Assembly (NCBI GenBank): GCA_003152015.1
Contig: PLZF01000049.1
Coordinates: 1 to 56,771, forward strand
DNA length: 56,771 bases
Direction: 5' to 3'
Origin: Acidimicrobiaceae bacterium
GTDB lineage: Bacteria; Actinomycetota; Acidimicrobiia; Acidimicrobiales; RAAP-2
Below the pieces are notes generated by a model. It did no database searches, was not told the DNA's origin, and saw only the letters and a program-made list of their open reading frames with translations. A program made the position numbers and the translations under genes. Below, piece by piece: positions 54,386-56,771 of the stretch. Each line of letters begins with the position of its first letter. Position 1 is the first letter of the stretch.

Positions 54386-56083
54386 ATGTCCCCAGAGTCC
54401 CGGGCAGTCTTGGCGCATCAAGACGATGGCGCAGCTGACTCCGGCCCGCCGAGGAATGACCGTTGGTCCATGGCGTCGGCCGCGTTGACCAGCGGCGCCC
54501 GCACCGCGGCGACGTTGGCCAACACGATTCGGGACCGGTTGGCCAATACGGCCGGGATCCCCATTGACCAACCCACCATGGATGGCGGGGGCGGGGACCC
54601 GAGGGGTCTGGTGCTCCGGCCCGCTCTCCTGGGTTTCGTGGCCATTCTGGCCATCTGCATCGGAGCGTCGCTCCCGAGCTCTCCGTTCAAACTCGAAATG
54701 CCGGGTGCTTGGTTTTTCGGGGTTCCAAAGACCGCAGGTGCGAGTCACTGGGGCGTCTACTTCGTCCTGGCCGCTGTCTACGGCGGTCTGATATTGCTGA
54801 TCCGGGTCTGGTGGGGGATGACCCGCCTCTACTCCCGATGCCCCGGGGTGGACATCCGTCGCCTCAAATGGGTGTTCGCCCTCTGGTCGCTCCCCATGCT
54901 GATCATCGCTCCGATCTTCAGCCGCGACGTGTACTCGTACGCGGCCCAGGGCGAAATGGTCAGCCATCACATGAACCCGTACCTGTACGGGCCGTTCGAA
55001 ATGGGAAATAACTCCTATACCGCTCCGGTCGACCCGCTGTGGGGGAACGCCCCAGCCCCGTACGGGCCGCTTTTTCTGCAAATAGACGGGTTCTTCGCCA
55101 AGGTCACCTTCCACAACGAATTGGCCACTATCATCCTGCTGCGTTTGCTGGCTTTTGCCGGCGTGCTGCTGATCGCGTTCTGCGTGCCTCGCCTGGCCGG
55201 TCTCTATCACCGTGACAAAGCCGAGATGTTTACCCTGGCCGTCTTGAATCCGGTCACCATTCTGCATCTGGTCGGCGGGGCTCACAACGATGCATTGATG
55301 CTGGGGCTCCTCCTCGCCGGCATCACCGCGGCGAAAGAGAAGCGCCCGATCGTCGGCATATTGTTCTGTGCCCTGGCCACCGCCATCAAAGGACCGGCGG
55401 GGCTCGGAATCCTCTATGTGGGCTGGACGTGGCTGGGAAACGGCGTCCCTGTGCGCGATCGAATCAGACCGGTGGTCACCGCCGGTCTGATCGGACTCGG
55501 AGTCCTCGGGTTCTTCTCCTTTGTCAGCGGACTGGGCTGGGGGTGGATCGGAAACCTGGGTACCCCCGGCGTGGTGCGATCATGGATGGCCCCCACCACC
55601 TCCCTGGCGTTGCTCGTCAACTGGGTCGCCCATTTTGCCGGCATTGGATTGAGCCTGGGCGGCGTCCTGTCGGTCACCAGGTTTCTCGGCCTGCTGGCCG
55701 CGTTGATCGTTGGCATCTGGCTCTTGTTGAACAGTGACCGGATCGGGACGCTGAAGGCCCTGGGGCTCACCATGTTGTTGTTCGTGATCCTCGGACCGGT
55801 CGATCAACCCTGGTACCTGGCCTGGGGTCTCATCCTTCTGGCCCCGGTGGCGCTCGGTAGGCTCCGTTCCTTCATCATCGGCCTCTCCATGGTGACCGCC
55901 TTGATCGAACTTCCCGGTGCCACCCAGCTGTTGAACAGCCTGATCCACGGCGACCCGTTGTCGATCGTCCTGACGTTGTTGTGGGTCCTCTTCGTGCTCA
56001 CGGTTCCCCTGGCCACCTGGGAGCGACGGGACCCGGTTCCTGCCCCGGACTCAATGCTCGGATTGGCCAGGGCCTCGGCGTAA
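54386..56083 (+). CDS. mptB: MptB-like alpha-1,6-mannosyltransferase
   Basis: Polyprenol-phosphomannose-dependent GT-C enzyme of the MptA/MptB family that extends the lipomannan core. 565 aa with about 12 TM helices. The catalytic first loop FSRDVYSYAAQGEMVSHHMNPY is intact (Asp), followed by YGPLFLQIDGF, NPVTILHLVGGAHNDALM and DQPWYLAWGL. A soluble N-terminal extension (about 1-70) precedes the first helix. ATG 54386 is preferred over the TTG at 54284, which lies inside the leader. A clear promoter is upstream, separate from the GT87 gene. Confidence 0.86.
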   Translation: MSPESRAVLAHQDDGAADSGPPRNDRWSMASAALTSGARTAATLANTIRDRLANTAGIPIDQPTMDGGGGDPRGLVLRPALLGFVAILAICIGASLPSSPFKLEMPGAWFFGVPKTAGASHWGVYFVLAAVYGGLILLIRVWWGMTRLYSRCPGVDIRRLKWVFALWSLPMLIIAPIFSRDVYSYAAQGEMVSHHMNPYLYGPFEMGNNSYTAPVDPLWGNAPAPYGPLFLQIDGFFAKVTFHNELATIILLRLLAFAGVLLIAFCVPRLAGLYHRDKAEMFTLAVLNPVTILHLVGGAHNDALMLGLLLAGITAAKEKRPIVGILFCALATAIKGPAGLGILYVGWTWLGNGVPVRDRIRPVVTAGLIGLGVLGFFSFVSGLGWGWIGNLGTPGVVRSWMAPTTSLALLVNWVAHFAGIGLSLGGVLSVTRFLGLLAALIVGIWLLLNSDRIGTLKALGLTMLLFVILGPVDQPWYLAWGLILLAPVALGRLRSFIIGLSMVTALIELPGATQLLNSLIHGDPLSIVLTLLWVLFVLTVPLATWERRDPVPAPDSMLGLARASA

Positions 56084-56096
56084 TCCTGACGTCGAG

Positions 56097-56117
56097 CCCG
56101 CGGTTTTGAACCGCAGG
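56097..56117. terminator. Hairpin between convergent genes
   Basis: GCGGTT-TTG-AACCGC with two more outer GC pairs after one mismatch, between the convergent mannosyltransferase and GNAT genes. Probable bidirectional terminator. Confidence 0.65.
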
Positions 56118-56125
56118 GTTCCTAC

Positions 56126-56614
56126 TCAGAGCATCCGTTGGAGCACCCAGACATCGAGCCAGTGGCCGAATTTCCTCCCGATCTCGCGTTCGACGCCCAC
56201 CAGTTCAAAGCCACAGGCTTGATGGAGAGCGATTGACGCGGCGTTGTCGTCGCCGATCCGGGCAACCATGGTGTGAAACCCGTGTTGGGTGGCCAGCCGG
56301 ATCAGCTCGGTCAACAGGGCGCGTCCGATGCCGGATCCCCGCCGGTCCGACCCCACGTAGACGGAATTCTCGACGGTGGTGGCATAGGCGGGGCGGTCAC
56401 GGTAGATCGAAAGCGAGCCGAATCCCACGATGAGGCCGGCGCTGTCTTCCGCCACGATGGCGGGATATGCCCCGCCGTGGTCGGCCAACCACACCAGCTG
56501 CTCGTCGGAATTCCGGGGGACGAGGTCAAAGGTCGCTGTCGACCCGGTAACCTCGGCGTTATAGATGGACCGTATGACTTCGGCATCGGTTGGCGTCGCC
56601 AGTCGAAGCTGCAT
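56126..56614 (-). CDS. GNAT N-acetyltransferase (Pat-like)
   Basis: 162-aa acetyl-CoA-dependent acyltransferase of the phosphinothricin-acetyltransferase-like branch: LRLATPTDAEVIRSIYNAEV, ENSVYVGSDRRGSGIGRAL with the R/Q-x-x-G-x-G/A motif, and NAASIALHQACGFELVG. The substrate could be an amino-acid analogue or a housekeeping amine; nothing shows resistance. Confidence 0.88.
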   Translation of the reverse strand: MQLRLATPTDAEVIRSIYNAEVTGSTATFDLVPRNSDEQLVWLADHGGAYPAIVAEDSAGLIVGFGSLSIYRDRPAYATTVENSVYVGSDRRGSGIGRALLTELIRLATQHGFHTMVARIGDDNAASIALHQACGFELVGVEREIGRKFGHWLDVWVLQRML

Positions 56615-56704
56615 GCGGTGATGGTAGCGAGTTGAAAACCTCTCGTGCGGGTCCGACGCCGTTGTTGGCTATGATGTCCCGCTGCAGCTCGCTCGAGCCG
56701 CACT

Positions 56705-56771
56705 GCCCCCTTAGCTCAGTCGGCAGAGCACCGCCATGGTAAGGCGGTTGTCGTCGGTTCGATTCCGACAG
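56705..56771 (+). tRNA. tRNA-Thr(GGT), truncated by window end
   Basis: 5' acceptor GCCCCCT, D arm TAGCTCAG..., anticodon stem CCGCC/GGCGG with loop ATGGTAA giving GGT, and T arm GTCGG-TTCGATT-CCGAC. The 3' acceptor lies beyond the window. Confidence 0.9.

Overview
The window is high-GC actinobacterial chromosome. The gene content (MptB-type mannosyltransferase, a small acyl-CoA carboxylase epsilon-like subunit, MeaA-type mutase, GTG and TTG starts, many 1-4 nt stop/start overlaps) fits Actinobacteria. An Acidimicrobiia-like lineage is my best guess, but that is an inference, because no rRNA gene is present.

Layout. (1) 1-4.9 kb: a small integrated element. A 56-bp copy of the 3' half of tRNA-Ser(CGA) lies at 11-66 and the intact tRNA at 4853-4940. 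Between them are an IS256-type transposase remnant, a PilB/GspE ATPase, an excisionase-like gene and a tyrosine integrase. (2) 4.9-9 kb: tRNA-Ser, tadA, tRNA-Ser, the SRP RNA, dnaX, recR and a SixA-like phosphatase. (3) 9-11 kb: a lone methyltransferase with a kinase-like region and a coiled coil (WbdD-like layout). (4) 11-28.6 kb: acetyl-CoA assimilation genes of the ethylmalonyl-CoA pathway type: thiolase, crotonyl-CoA carboxylase/reductase, epimerase, carboxyltransferase beta with an epsilon-like subunit, ethylmalonyl-CoA mutase, 3-hydroxyacyl-CoA dehydrogenase and an SDR. In their middle (14.2-22.7 kb) sits a tightly coupled seven-gene minus-strand operon: LivG, LivF, a large secreted membrane-anchored protein, a two-TM protein, a LivK-like lipoprotein, a fused LivH-LivM permease and a membrane-anchored seven-bladed beta-propeller. 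(5) 28.6-38.5 kb: HSL esterase, S51-like peptidase, two cyclophilins, lysC-asd, phoU, NDH-2, rmuC. (6) 38.6-45.2 kb: an AddB/AddA-type helicase-nuclease pair. (7) 45.3-56.8 kb: an anchored hypothetical protein, citrate synthase, a decayed sterol-desaturase-family pseudogene, tesB, GH1 glycosidase, GtrA, a COG4280-like membrane protein with a small partner, yajQ, tRNA-Tyr, GT87 and MptB-like mannosyltransferases, a GNAT acetyltransferase and a truncated tRNA-Thr.

Most interesting: the Liv-type operon carrying three uncharacterised envelope proteins and embedded between two ethylmalonyl-CoA pathway blocks. Thiolase, dehydrogenase, reductase/carboxylase, epimerase and mutase form a near-contiguous acetyl-CoA to methylsuccinyl-CoA route, and the carboxylase serves the propionyl-CoA branch. 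The transporter may feed a short-chain acid or amino acid into it, which is inference only. Secondary points are the tRNA-embedded element with overlapping xis/int genes, a probably leaderless tadA directly after a tRNA, and two GTTAC-N6-GTTAC-like direct repeats, an MtrA-type motif, upstream of gtrA and the mptB-like gene.
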